Assembly: GCF_020360975.1 (NCBI RefSeq)
Contig: NW_025408689.1
Span: 558,001 to 622,000 of the forward strand
Direction: 5' to 3'
DNA from: Hirsutella rhossiliensis
Taxonomy: Eukaryota > Ascomycota > Sordariomycetes > Hypocreales > Ophiocordycipitaceae
Length of the DNA stretch: 64,000 nt
The position numbers and the translations under genes were made by a program. Positions 32,591 to 45,183 of this stretch are shown here, piece after piece. The notes under the pieces are model-generated. The model was not told the origin of the DNA and made no database searches. It saw only the letters and a program-made list of their open reading frames with translations. Numbering within the stretch: the stretch's first letter is position 1; each line of letters opens with the position of its first letter.

Positions 32591-35500
32591 CGGAGCTACT
32601 AGGCATATAGTATCTAATAAGAATTTCCTTATTAACTATAAAGAAATTAAGTCTAAAGTTTGCTAGGGAAAAGCTTCCTTTATATTAGTAAAAGGAAAGG
32701 GGGACTTAGTATTTAAGTTCCCGTATAGTAGAAAAAGGTATATTCTTCGAGACTACTTTTATATACCCGAATTAAGGGTAAATATACTATCCTAATCTTA
32801 TTTTAATAATACCTATGCCTTAATAAGAGGAAATAAAGTCCTTTTATTAGATAATAAGGCTAAGGTCCTTACTAAAGGAATTCTTAGAAATAAATTATAT
32901 TATATTCCTATAGAACCTTTATTAGAAAGCTAATTAATCCTTATTACGTCTTTAAAAGCAAAGGATATAGATTTTTATACTTAGCACTTATGCTTAGGGT
33001 ATATAAATAGTATAGCTATTTTAGAAATATTAAAAAGATATAATAAGGATATAAGAATGCCTCTAGCAAAGGAAAATAAAATAAGGCAATACGAAATATA
33101 TATTAGAGCTAAAGCAATAAATAAGGTTAATAAACAACCTTCGTATAAGTCTTATTCTTATTTAAAAAAAAATAGTATTAGATATTTAGGGGCTAATTAA
33201 AGTGCTTACTTATAATAAATATTACTATTATATCTCTTTCCTAGATATAGGAACCCGATATCTAGAAATATACCTTCTTCGAAAAAAGGGAGAAGCTCTA
33301 GATAGGTTCCTAGAATTTAAAAATAAGGTAGAAAATAACCTAAAAATACTAGGATTAGAAAGCATTTTCTAATAATGCTAAAGAATTTATATATAAAATA
33401 AAGCTTTATTACGAAAAGAAGGAATTACCTTTAATTCTAGTCCTCCTAGGACGCCGGAATCTAACAGTAGAATAGAAAGAATAAATCGTACTATTTTAGA
33501 AAAGTACGAGCTCTTTTATTTACTACTAGGCTTCCTAAATATCTATAGGGAGAAGCTGTTTTAACAGCTACCTATTTATATAATAGATCACCGCATTCTA
33601 CGATAGGATTTAAAAGTCCTATAGAAAAGAGGGATAATATAATACTACCCTTCGAGACCTTAAATAAAATTAAGACCTTTAGAAGCCTTATATATTATAA
33701 GAATAAAGACCCTAAAGATAAGCTAGATAATAGAGCTTTTAAGGGAATAATAGTAGGCTATTTAGAAAATGCATATAAAATCTAGGATTTTTCTAAGAGA
33801 AAGATTACTATCTCTAGAGATATTACTATACTAGAAAATAAAGTTATAAAAAATCTAGAAATCTCTAGTAGTAATAATACCTTTGATTTTAATTCTATTC
33901 TAAATAAAGATAAGCTAGAAAGCTATATCCCTATAGAGGAAGCTACTAAAGAACCTAGAGATAAAAGTCCCTCGCCCTTTATAGAAGAAGAGTCTCTAAA
34001 TAACGATCCTATTCCTACTACTAGTAAAATAGTAGTAGAATTACCTAAGAAGCTAGAAGGGTTCGATTCTAACTATATTAAATACCTAACGTTAATTTAT
34101 TTTTAAACTACGATTTTATAGAGTTAATTCTAGCTGGTATAGAAAATTAGGATCTAAAATTCTAAAGACCTATAAATAGGCATTAAATAGCCTTAAGTAG
34201 CATTTTAAAAGAAGCTATAATTAAGGAAATTAGCTAGCTAATTAAATATAAAACTTAGAATTTTCCTACCTCCTAGGGATAGGAGGCTATAGAGAGCCGC
34301 TAGGTCTATACTATTAAAAGGATAGTTAAAATAATATAATAAAATATAAAGCCCGTTTCGTAATATAAGGATTTAAGCAGATCTATATCTTAGATTTCCT
34401 AGATACCTTCTCGACTATAGCTAGACCCGAATCTATTAGAATTCTACTTATTTTAGCTATTATCTATAAATTCGAAGCTTTATAAATAAATATAATAAAT
34501 GCCTTTATATATACCGATATAGATAGCGAAGTATATATCGATCTTCCTATAGGCTATAAAGAATACGCTTTTAAAGAATATTATTTAAAATATAAATTAG
34601 CTTATAGAGCTAAAGGAATTAAATTAACTAAATTCCTAGACCTATATAAAACCGGTCAAATTAAAGCAAAGCTAAAGAAAGTATTATATAGCCTAAAATA
34701 AAGTCCTAAGCTCTAGTATAATTATTTAAAAATTATACTAAATAATCTCGGATTTCTTCCTCTTTTAATAGACGAAGGAGTATTTATAAATAAGGACTAT
34801 AGTATAGCCTTAGTAATTTACGTCGACGACTTTCTTATAGGAGGGCCCTCTAAATCTATAATAAAAGAAAGATTATTTAAAGAATTATCTAAATTCCTAG
34901 ATTTTACTATCTTAGGAGATTTAAAAGACTTCTTAGGTCTAAATATTATAATAAACCGAGAAAATAAAGAGCTATATATATCCTAAGAAAATTATACCTT
35001 AAATAAATTAAAGGAATTTAATAAAGAAGGTTTAGGAACTTTAAATTTACCCGCTATAGTAAGCTTTAAGCTTATAAAAGCAAAGGAATTACCTTCTAAG
35101 GAAGATATATTGCAATTTTAAAAAGAAATAGGATCTCTATTATACTTAGCCTTATTTACTAGGCTAGATATCTTATATTCTGCAATTTCCTACGCTAGAT
35201 TCGCGGCTAAGCCTAACTAGACGTATTTTAAGGCTTTAAATATAATTTAGAAATATTTAAATAAATTCCCTAGCCTAAAGATTAAATATAATTGCAATAT
35301 CCCTTTTACCTATCTATATATAAAGGGTTTTACCGACTCTAGCTAGGCGTCGGATTTAACGGACGGAAAATCCTTTTCCGGTTACTGTTTTTATATATAT
35401 AATAATATAATAAGCTAGGCTTACTCTAAGCAGAAAGCCGTTGCCCTTTCTACCTACGAAGTAGAGTAGATTAGCCTTAAGGAGGCAAATAAAGAAGCTA

Positions 35501-35796
35501 TTTATTTAAATATACTTTTTAAAAATATTACTAAGGATCTATCTATTAAGATTCTTAATACTATACCTCCTATTTTAATAGATAATACTACTGCTATTAA
35601 ATTAGTAGAAAATCCGGAATTTTATAAAAGGTCTAAGTATATAAGAGTAGCTTATTACTATACTAGAACTAGTATAAGAGAAGGGGAAATTAGAGTTTTT
35701 TATATTAAATTAAAAGATAATATAGCTAATATTTTTACGAAGGAATTAAGACCTAGATTACTCTATAAATTTAAAGACGGTCTATCCTTAATATAA
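32591..35796 (+). pseudogene. pol: Copia-2 pol: protease, integrase, RT, RNase H
   Basis: Protease: YNTGATRHIVSNKNF near 32590-32635 (D-T-G-A with Asp changed to Asn), in a different frame from gag. GAG-pre-integrase: LLDNKAKVLTKGILRNKLYY near 32840 and a YINSIAILEILKRYNKDIRM stretch near 33000. Integrase C-terminal part: KGIIVGYLENAYKI near 33740. RT: INAFIYTDIDSEVYIDLPIG-like text near 34495-34555 and IYVDDFLIGGP near 34816-34850, an intact YVDD box. RNase H: KQKAVALSTYEVE near 35428-35468. The C-terminus ELRPRLLYKFKDGLSLI is followed by a stop at 35794. Frame changes near 33200-33500 indicate indels. Confidence 0.85.
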
Positions 35797-36133
35797 GTTC
35801 CTAAGCAATTAAAGGGGGTTTTTAGATATTTCTTATGCTTTCTATATCTTTCCCTTACTAGGTTTTTCCTTTTTAGGTTTCCTAGAGAAATATTTACTAG
35901 GTTTTTATCTATTAAGATTTTCCTAGCAATAATAGGTTTTACCTTATATAAAGTTATCCTATAAATAATTATTATAACTATAGATTTTTCCTACTATAGC
36001 TTTTTCTATTAGTATATACCTAAGAATTCTTTTCCTAAGAAAGAATAGGTTTTTATATATCCTATTAAGGTATAAGAATGGTTTTCCTATATTAGGTTTT
36101 TACCCTATATATATACTACTATAAATAAATTAG
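35797..36133 (+). other. Copia-2 3' untranslated region with TAGGTTT repeats
   Basis: About 340 bp, T-rich, with at least six spaced copies of TAGGTTTTT, TAGGTTTT or TAGGTTTCC. No ORF. The repeats are not in tandem register; role unknown. Confidence 0.5.
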
Positions 36134-36159
36134 TAAAGAGTATATAAATCTACTCTTTA
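36134..36159. other. Perfect hairpin before the Copia-2 PPT
   Basis: TAAAGAGTA-TATAAATC-TACTCTTTA, a 9-bp stem with an 8-nt loop, abutting the purine tract AAGGGAGGC (36159-36167). A compensated stem surviving in a RIP-exposed element may be a cis signal for the RNA or for priming. Confidence 0.6.
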
Positions 36160-36167
36160 AGGGAGGC
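36159..36167 (+). other. Copia-2 polypurine tract
   Basis: AAGGGAGGC directly before the 3' LTR start TATAAGGAAC. Confidence 0.75.
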
Positions 36168-36735
36168 TATAAGGAACGGTGTTCCTACTATAAATAAAGC
36201 AGCTATAATATACTCTCCCGATTATATAAGCTAATAAGTAGTATATTAATTATAGACAAAATCTCATCCTATAGAGCAGGAATCGCCCGTTATTTTGCAT
36301 GTTATTATAGATTAAACGGGTTGCCGGTTATCGTATAATCGGGAATCGAAGGAACAGAGCTAGCTTAGAATGCTAGCTAAGACCTCTTAAGAACACCGGC
36401 ACGACCAACCTCCTTTAAACACGAATATTAGTAGAACCAAGACACTTCTAGATTTACTCGAGGTATCACGGAATTCCCTAGTCTTAGGGCTATACGGCAG
36501 CCTAAATCTAGTCCTAAAAGGTTCTTCCGTTTAGCTATAATTGTCTATATAAGACAGTATGTCCGCTAGTAGATAGATAGAGAATTATTAACTTTAACAC
36601 CTCTTCTATATACTAATATACTACTAATAAATTCCGTTGAAAATCCTACCTTATACTCCTTCTTCCCCTCTATTACGTAATTTTACGTGATTCCTTAATT
36701 TCCTAAAATTCCGCTTTTGCTTATATACCTTTAGA
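36168..36735 (+). repeat. Copia-2 3' LTR
   Basis: 568 bp, ends TACCTTTAGA, followed by the AGAAC duplication. Confidence 0.93.
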
Positions 36736-36740
36736 AGAAC

Positions 36741-38929
36741 TTATAAATACGTCCTTAGTCTTAATAAGATTAAAAGAGCTATCCTTATAAATACTATACC
36801 TATAAGAAATCTCTATATACTTAGCTACCTAGTATATAAGGTCTCCTTTAAGAGTACCTAGGGACCTAAGCTATCCTTAGAATTATATAATCGCCTAGAG
36901 ATCTAGATATAATAGCTCTATTAAGTACTATTATATAAACTTACCGGCTATCTTAGTATTCCCTTTAACTTCCTTAACTAGTCGCTAAATAATTCTATAT
37001 ATAGTTATCTAGAAAGTAATTAAAGGGATCTCTAACTATATTCTAAGAATACGTTTAATAGCTTAATAAAGATTCTCGATATTAAGGTTAATAGTCTCTT
37101 AGATATATACCGTCTTAAGCTTACGCTTACTTAGAGTATTTAACTTATTTATAGTAGTAACTAATACCCTTATCCCTTTTACTTTAGCTAATCGCTAATT
37201 ATTATTATTATAAATTACGAAGTTATTCGTACTATTGTCTTAAAAATAAGGCTATTAAGCGGCTATAGTAATATCGGAGTAAAAACCAAGCTACTCCTAG
37301 GTAGCTAAAGAACTATTTAAACTTATAAAGGCGCTAAAAAGAAGAGATTCGGTTTATAATATTATCTTCTAAAAGGTTAAGTATATAGTTAAGGCTATAA
37401 ATAAATTATATAGTTAGTAGGAGTATTAGGAAATACTATACTCTTTAGATAGGTAAATATCTATACTAGCTGCCTAATTTTTAATAGCGCTTAATAAGCG
37501 GAGGATAGGACGGGGCCTAAGTATAAGGTATATTATAAATAGCGGCTCTAGACTATATTTATACCCCTAACCGCACTAACTAGAACCGATAGTTAGGGTA
37601 CCTAGCTGCCCCTATACTAAATAAGAACGAGACTACGCTTATTAATATATACTTTTATAAATTAAGTTACTTAAAAGGAGCTTAGAAGTATCGCGATATT
37701 TTATATTTCCTACCTTATAAGGCGAACTAGTAAGCTCTCCTTATACCCTTACTATAAGCGGAAGTATTACTAGAAGCTAGTAATAGGTCTAAGCCTATAA
37801 AGTAAATAAACCCTAGGCCGGCTACCTTACTAAGTTTTCCTAATAAGAAGTATAGTAAGTCGGTTAGTTAGTTAGACTATGTCCTAAGAGCTACTTACTT
37901 TAATATAGGTCTTATAAAGGTTATATTTTTCTTTTAAGGCTAATACTAAGGAGGGCAACCGTCCCTTATCCTAAGGCTTTATACGCTAAAAGCTTTACTA
38001 CCTCCCGACCTTCCTATATATATATATATATTACTACTTAAGGCTAAGCTAAGGGAAGAGAAATTAATAGGTAGAGTCCTACGTTACGCTAACCCCTTAA
38101 CCCCCGCTATAGGAGAGCTATAGGCCGGTCTATATTATACGGATAAGGCGGTCCGCTTAGTTACTTTTTATCTTAGTACGTATTTTAAGGTTAGCTACTA
38201 ATAGATATAAAGAAACCGCGGATATAATCGGCGCGTAGATATAGAAGCTAGGGTGTCTTAGTTAAGTACTTAAGCTAACTATTATAGTAGATATTTATTC
38301 TAGGGGTAGCTTATAAGTATTAGCTAAGTAATAGTAAACTACTACCTTAAAAGAAGAATAAGGCTTAAAAGATAGCTAGCCGAAAGATGCTATAGGGTAG
38401 CTAAAGTTATACTATAGAGAATATATAGGACGATTTACTAGAGCCTATAATAGGAGTTATAGAAACGCTCGACTAAGATAGCTTATTATAGTCGCGTAAA
38501 GGATAAAGAAACTTAAGCACTAGTCTACTTAGTTTCCTTAGTCCCTTATTATTCTTATATTCTTATACTCTTAAAAGGCTAATAAAAGGTAGAATCCTAT
38601 AAAGAACCTCCTACCTACTATATCGACTAACTCCCTCTTAATAATCTAAGAGTATATAGATATAGAGCCGATTATATATAGATAAACTAGCTAACTACGT
38701 GCTCTTAGAAGGCTTCTATATCCTAAATCGCTAATACTAAAGGTTTTAGAGACTATAACCTAATATAAAGACGCGAGCTATAGTAATAAATATATATAAG
38801 ATAAGATTATAGAGTTACTTATAACCGATATATAGCTAATACTAATACTAAGCGATCTTTAAGAGGCTAATTACTTTTTTTCTTATAGCGATAGGAAGGA
38901 GAACTATTCTCCTAGACTTATATTCTAAG
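36741..38929. other. RIP-saturated, unclassified
   Basis: No LTR pair, terminal repeat or recognisable domain. A GC-richer patch near 37480-37640 and a (TA)n run near 38010 are the only marked features. Confidence 0.3.
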
Positions 38930-39600
38930 TTACTTTATTTAGTGCTTACTATTAAGTAGAGGACTATAGCTTTATTAATAGCGGATAAGATAAAAAAGTT
39001 ATACTAGATTTTACTCTCCCTTATTAAAAGCTAGTTAATATTACTATAAGATTTTATTAGTATTCTCCTCGAGGGTCTTTATAATATACTAAGTAACGTA
39101 AGTAGAAGGTCTATTATAAAGTCTCTTAAAGGATCGGTGCAGAATTTTAAGCGCCTTAGTAAAGATAGTAAACTCTTAAACTAAGGTATAGAAGGTAACG
39201 AGCTTATAGGTTATAAAAGAGTAAGTAAGGGGCCTTATAAGCCTTTTAAAAGAAATAAACGTATTAATTTTAGATTAAGTATCTTTACTAGCCCCTAAAA
39301 TAGTAATTGCCCCTAGCTACTACCTTTAATAGATATCTATTCTACGAACTAGCGTCGCCTTCGCTTACCTTTATATAAAGACCCTTAGAAATTACCTTAA
39401 GTTTAGCGTATCTTTTAATATATACTAACGATCGAATATAGTATCGGTTATAAATTTCCCTTACTACCTTTCTTATATAAGACTAAATTAAAGAGAGTTA
39501 AGTAACCTATTCGCGAGTATATTATAACGAGTCGTTTATAGCGATAAAGGTACTATAGCTTTCCTACGGTATATATAGCTAGAGTATCTTATATATTAGA
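38930..39600 (-). pseudogene. Family D protein relic, copy 2
   Basis: Minus-strand frame ASKDT-SKINTFISFKRLIR, then FTIFTKALKILHRSFKRLYN, RPSTYVT-YIIKTLEENTNK. It aligns at protein and DNA level with 19193-19800 (TTATCGATAGCGGATAAGAC there, TTATTAATAGCGGATAAGAT here). It is heavily RIP-mutated. The family was not recognised; its presence in two dispersed copies and its susceptibility to RIP show that it is a repeat, presumably part of a transposon. Confidence 0.5.
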
Positions 39601-42600
39601 TTAGGGCGCCTTACTACTATACTTATTAAAGGTTACCTATTACTTTCTTTTACTTTCTAGCTTAAGTATAATAAGTAATTATCGCTGCCCTATCTTAGGA
39701 CGGGGTATAGTATACTAGAATAGCTATAAGTTTATAATTAGCTCGCTACTATTATTAGAACTATCGTCGTTAGTAGTTTACTTATCGCCCCCCCCCCTAT
39801 TTTTAGATAGACTTAATGCTTTATTCGTATATATTAGTAGGGTATATCTAGACGCCTAAATATCTTTTATAATATAAAGGTCGGAGCTAGGCAAGCTAGG
39901 CGTTTTAAGCAAACCCTTCTTTAAGTCTAAAGAAGTCCTTCTTTAAGATATATTTTTAGACGACTAGTAGAAATTAATATAAAATAAGGTAGGAACGTTA
40001 GTTAAGGAAAGTATCGCTAAGCTAAGGTTATATATATAAGATAATATATATAGAGAGTAAGGCTTTCTTTAATACTTTAGAAGGCACCTTTATATTATAC
40101 TCTTAAATATAGAAGGATTAATTAAAGTATTTTCGTTAACCTAAACGCGGTATTTATACGTTGCCTAAACTTAGGTTACTCGAATTAGTAAATATAGCCT
40201 TAGGTATAGGATAGTAGTAATATAAACTACTATTACTTTAATCGAGTGCCCTTAAGAGATACTAAGTACTCCGTTAACTTTAAGTACTAGATTCTACTAT
40301 TATAGATCGTTTTATATCTACCTTTTTATTTATAAGTGTCTTTTAGTAATCTCTTATTATACTATCTAAAGGTACTACTAGTATAAATAAAATTACTAGA
40401 TAAAGTCTATACTAACCTCTAAACTAGTATCTAACCTAACTAGTTATAGAATATACTAAGAGCACCGATAATACTAGGAATACTAAGCTACTTACTACTC
40501 TAAGCTATAGTATTCCTTAGTTTAACGTCGGCCGCTCTAGCTAAGGCTAGTTAGAGCGCTAGCTATAATAACGGAAATACTATATCTTCCTCTATATTAC
40601 TAGAACTATAATACCGGTAGTTAAGTAAGATATTATTAGAGCAGCCTACTAGTATTTAATACTAGATCGCCTAAATTACTAGACGGTTGCCTTAATAAAG
40701 GGAAGGTAAAAGACTAGTACTAGTCTAAATATAATAATTCTCGCTTTAATAGAGGGGTTAGGCTCGACGGCGCCGTAAAAATAAGTATAAATTAAAGGGT
40801 CGACGACTTAAATAAGCTATATTCTATAAGTACCTAGAGGAGGTAATTAGACGGCCTAAAAGGGAAGTACCTTAATAATATCGACGTATAATATAGTAAC
40901 CCCTTTTTAGGCTATAAAAAGGGGGTAAGTAAACGCGCTTAGTAAGAGTATATCTCTTATACTACTAAATAAAGCGGCGAATATTACTCTAGCACCTAAG
41001 AGGAAATAAGTAGTAGAAATTAATACCTAAGTTCGCTTATATAAAGCTTCTTATAGCTTAACTTTAATTATTTAGTATAGGTAGGGCGCTAGGAAGACCG
41101 TAGTTATAGTAAATATAATACTAGCCTCGCTAACTTTTTTAGTTATAATCTCGTCTTATATATCGAAATATAGTAACCTAGACTAATAAAGAAAGTAGAA
41201 TAAGAGCTTAAAGTAATAAGAAGGTATATAAGTACCGGATTTAGCTAGAATAAGATATATATTATATAGATATTAAAGTTATAATAGTAAATATTAGTAT
41301 ATAGTAAGTAACGCTTAGGTAAAGAGAGCTATAGTATATTATTTAGTCGACTAATAAATAGGAAGATATACCTAGAGTAAGGTAGTAATAGGTGCTTTAT
41401 ATATAGTAAGGTTATACTATTATTGCCCTAAAACTAAGCTATAAACTATAGTTAATATAGTAATTTATATATATAAGGCGGGTAAGCTTCGTTTATATTA
41501 AAACGGTGTAATTAAGCTAGGGTTAGTAAAATAAAACGTCTTTAACTAGCTATTACGTTTAGCCCTTAGTTATAAGGCTATTTAGTAAATTTATATTACT
41601 AGTAATATATACGACCTAGTTTATATACTTTAGCTTATATATATTTAAGTCCCCCTTAACTAAGAAAGTTAGGATACTATAGGCTTACGTAGAGGGTACC
41701 TTATATAGGTCCGCTATTAAAAAGAAATATAGCTATAATAATACTATAAGCTCTTAAGTAAAGATAGACTAAATAAAGAAGGTTAAAGATATAAGTAAAA
41801 GGTATCGTTATACTATTTTATATTAGGGTTTATAAGATAATAGCGTAGCTATAAAACGCGTGACTCTTAGCTATAATAATTCTATAAGTTAGGCTTTATA
41901 ATAGCTTATACTACTAAGAACCTAGCTCTTACTTAGTAGTCCTTAATCCTAGCCTTATCGGGGCTATTAGTTATAAACGTTAAGAAAAAGCAAGGTTATT
42001 AGATAAGTAGGAGAGGAATATAGGATAGATTACTATAAAGAAAAATATAACTAGCTACTTAGCGATTCCTATAGCTTATTCGTCTCCTTAAGAATTATCT
42101 TTATTGCCCTTACTAAAAGTACTTTACCCTTATTACTATCTAACTTATAAATAAAATACTATCCTTAACCTTTAATAAAAACCGCGCTCGTACTATAACT
42201 TACTAATTTAATAAATCTTTTAAAGTTTTCCTATTAAATTCCGCGTATACTTCTTTCTATTTTAGCGCTAATACTCTTAAGAGTAGGAATGCTTACCCTT
42301 ATACCTAGCCTAAAAGGCCCCTAAAAGTTTCTATCTTTACTAAGCCTTCGGTAATACTAATAATAGAGTAAAGATAATTTATCTTTAAGGTTATAGAAAT
42401 TATCGCGGAGTCTATTACCTTATATACACGTCCTATATATTTTAATAATAATTTAAAAAGGTTAGACTCTAAGTCTATAGAGCTAGTTATAGCTATACTT
42501 CTTCTATTTAACGTTATTAAGGTAACCGTACTTAATCGAGCCTTAGGTAATAATATATAATACTATCGTTTTATTATAGGTAGTTTAATAACGCCTATTT

Positions 42601-44458
42601 AAGCTATAAAAGACTTATATTAGTTATAAGTATATTTATATATAGGGTATTTAATACTTAATATATAAGAGATTTAGCTTTATAGCTATTAATACTCTTT
42701 CTAAGCCTATAATTTTAAGAGCTAATACTTTACTTAGAAGCTATTATAAGACTTAAAGTCTTATTACTATACTATATTATTAGCGGTATTACCTATAGCA
42801 CCTATATAAAGTATAGTATAAGCTTAGTAAGAGGTTAATCTAGTAAGTTTCAGCTACTATAGAGAGCTACTATATTAACTTATAATAAATAGTTATAATA
42901 ACTTAAGCTAGCTTCTATAGTATATATATACTTTAAGGGTAAGATATTAGTCTATAGCGTTAGTATAAGAATATAGCTCTTATATTAAGGGGTATAGAGC
43001 TAACGTATAGAACGTACGCTAAGAAGGGTTACGACGTAGTATAAGTTACTTTACGGTAATATATAATAAGCCCTTATACGCTTTATAAATAAAAGGGGTT
43101 TCCTAGCCTATACTAGTACCTACTTAAGATAAGCTTTTAATATATACTATAAGACTCTTAATATATATATCTATATAACTATAATAGCCTCTTAGCGCTA
43201 AGGCGGGATATAATATCCCGCTATTATATTAATAGGTATTTATTTAGCCTAAAGAGCCCTTATACCTTATCGTAGTCCTTTTATTTATATTAGAATATAC
43301 TTAAAGATCGCTTAATATACTTACTAACTACTATTTAAGCCTTAAACGCTATAAATTATTATATTAATATAAAGAGTAAGTAAAGAGGTAAAAATAAAAA
43401 GTATATAAATATAAATTACTATATATAGTAAGTCCCTTTATCTTAAAGAGTAGGGATTATAGCTTATAGACGCTATAGCCCTTACTTAGGTAATAAAAGA
43501 TACTTATATAATAATTATAGTAGGGATTATAGCCTATAGTATATTTATTAATAATACGTTATCCCCCTTATACTATATCTAGCTAATTAATTATCTAATA
43601 AGGGACGTATAAGTAAGCTTTTTATAGACTTAATTAAGGCTAAGCGTTTATATCGCCGTAACTTTATCCTAAGAGAATAAAACGAACTTATCCTTTAACT
43701 AGCTAAGATCTATTAGTTAATCGCCTATAAAATTAAAAGAGTAAGTCGTAAAGATATTAGCTATTCTACTACCTATTAAATAACTAGCGACGAATTAACC
43801 CTGCCCTTAAAGTTTATTATTTTCCCTACTATATATAGGGTAATTATTTCCTTTAACCTTATTAGTATTATAATAAGTTTTATAATTATATATATTTCTA
43901 TATTAATAGGTAAAGGGTAAGGTATATAGTCGTTAATATAATAGAATTAGGTTAAAGATAGTATAAAAGATACTATATAGAATAATATTCTTAACTATTT
44001 ATTATAATAAAGTCGCTTATTTATTAATTCTAAATAAATATATTATATTAGCCCCTTATATAATTATTCTACCTTTTAAGTAGTAGCTTTTTAGTTTATT
44101 ATAATAAAGCTTTTATATAATAATAAGCCCTATATCCTATCTACTTATCCGTTCTACTAAATTCTCTTAGCTTTTAACTATAGTACGTTAATAGCCCTAT
44201 CGATAGTATAGTAAAAGAGATCTATTAGTACTTAAAGTATACTTACTTTACTTTCTTTTTAATAAGTAATAAGTTAAATACTTATCTAAAGGAGAACTAA
44301 GTATATAGCCTATAGCTAGTTAGTGCCTTACTAACTTTTCTTTAATTACTAGTAAGTTACTTATTTACTTATCTTAAAATATATAAAAGTTATACTAAGG
44401 TATTTAATAGTAACGATTTACTAACTAAGGACGATAATAAGTTTATAATAGATAATAT
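39601..44458. other. RIP-saturated, unclassified, probably partly family D
   Basis: No clear ORF or element boundary. A run of ten C (about 39788-39797) and GC-islands near 40750 are visible. GCGGGATATAATATCCCGC near 43202-43220 is a near-perfect palindrome. I could not recover any pol motif. Confidence 0.3.
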
Positions 44459-44641
44459 TATAGAGTAGGTAAAGGTATATATATAAGTACCGTCTATAAG
44501 ATAATATTAATAAGCTATATAAAGCTCTTTTATACGCGGCTAGCTTATATATATATATATAAGATCCGGCCCTCTATATATAACTATATAGCTTAGGCTA
44601 TAGCTTAAGCCTATAACCTATAATAGTTAAAGACTCTTATA
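44459..44641 (-). repeat. Element B 3' LTR (left)
   Basis: 183 bp, pairs with 59762-59944. Contains a (TA)n run and the palindromic AGCTTAAGC motif. On the minus strand it begins TATAAGAGTC and ends CTCTATA. Confidence 0.82.
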
Positions 44642-44657
44642 TAATACCCTCTCTTAA
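44642..44657 (-). other. Element B polypurine tract
   Basis: On the minus strand the sequence before the left LTR reads CTTAAGAGAGGGTATTA, purine-rich and in the place expected of a PPT for a minus-strand element. Confidence 0.55.
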
Positions 44658-44936
44658 GCGCAGCGTTACTTAATTAATAGCTTTTATACTATTAAGCCTA
44701 TACCGCTAGCTCTACCCTACCCTTTCCTATTAATCGTGCTAGCCTTACTAGCCCTATTATCCCTACGCTTATTAGCCTAGGTAGCTAGAACCGGGCTCTA
44801 TACTTATCGGCCGGCTAGCCGTTTAAATAAGGGCGCAACCTATTATATACGCCCCTAGGTAGCCGGCGGCTAGCCTAGACCTACGTAAGCCTTAAGTTAC
44901 CCGTCCCCTCGGCCTTAGGTAGCCTCCTCTACCTAG

Positions 44937-45000
44937 GGGTATATAAGGTAGTATCCCTCCCTTTTTTCTTTCTTTCCTTTTCTTTTTTCTTTAACTATAA
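44937..45000 (+). promoter_or_regulatory. Promoter-like TATA and pyrimidine tract upstream of the convergent ORF
   Basis: GGGGTATATAAGGTAG followed by a long CT-rich tract (about 44960-44995), the layout of many fungal promoters (TATA box, then pyrimidine-rich initiator region). A similar TA-rich then CT-rich block precedes the plus-strand ORF at 60603. Function inferred. Confidence 0.4.
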
Positions 45001-45183
45001 TAGTAGTAGTAATAAGTAAGTTCCGCTTTACTTAAGGTATTAGTTTATTCCTAGCTATATAAGCCGCTTTATTAATATAAACTTATAGTAATAGCTATAA
45101 TAGTAATAATAGCCTTAATAATAATAACTTTAACTAATAAGTTCTCTGCTTTATAGAGTAGGAGGCTATAATCTATAATACTA

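Larger units (their letters stand above)
30696..36735 (+). mobile_element. Ty1/copia element Copia-2, complete, least decayed
   Basis: A 6.0-kb element with 568-bp LTRs (TATAAGGAAC to TACCTTTAGA) and a perfect AGAAC duplication (30691-30695 and 36736-36740). The order is PBS, gag with CCHC knuckle, protease, GAG-pre-integrase and integrase, RT, RNase H, 3' hairpin, PPT. It keeps far longer open stretches than its neighbours (105 codons at 31726-32043) and unconverted LTR pieces, so it is probably younger or received fewer RIP cycles. It is not functional: several in-frame stops and frame changes occur. Confidence 0.94.

Noticed and set aside
32187..32606. 139-codon minus-strand open frame
   Set aside because: It is the antisense of the Ser/Lys-rich and acidic part of Copia-2 gag; its acidic/Leu-rich run is the complement of the AGAAG-type repeats. 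Not treated as a gene.
39786..39799. Run of ten C
   Set aside because: An isolated homopolymer with no context; may be a sequencing or polishing artefact.
43202..43220. Near-perfect palindrome GCGGGATATAATATCCCGC
   Set aside because: Short and isolated; no element boundary or repeat partner found, so no function proposed.
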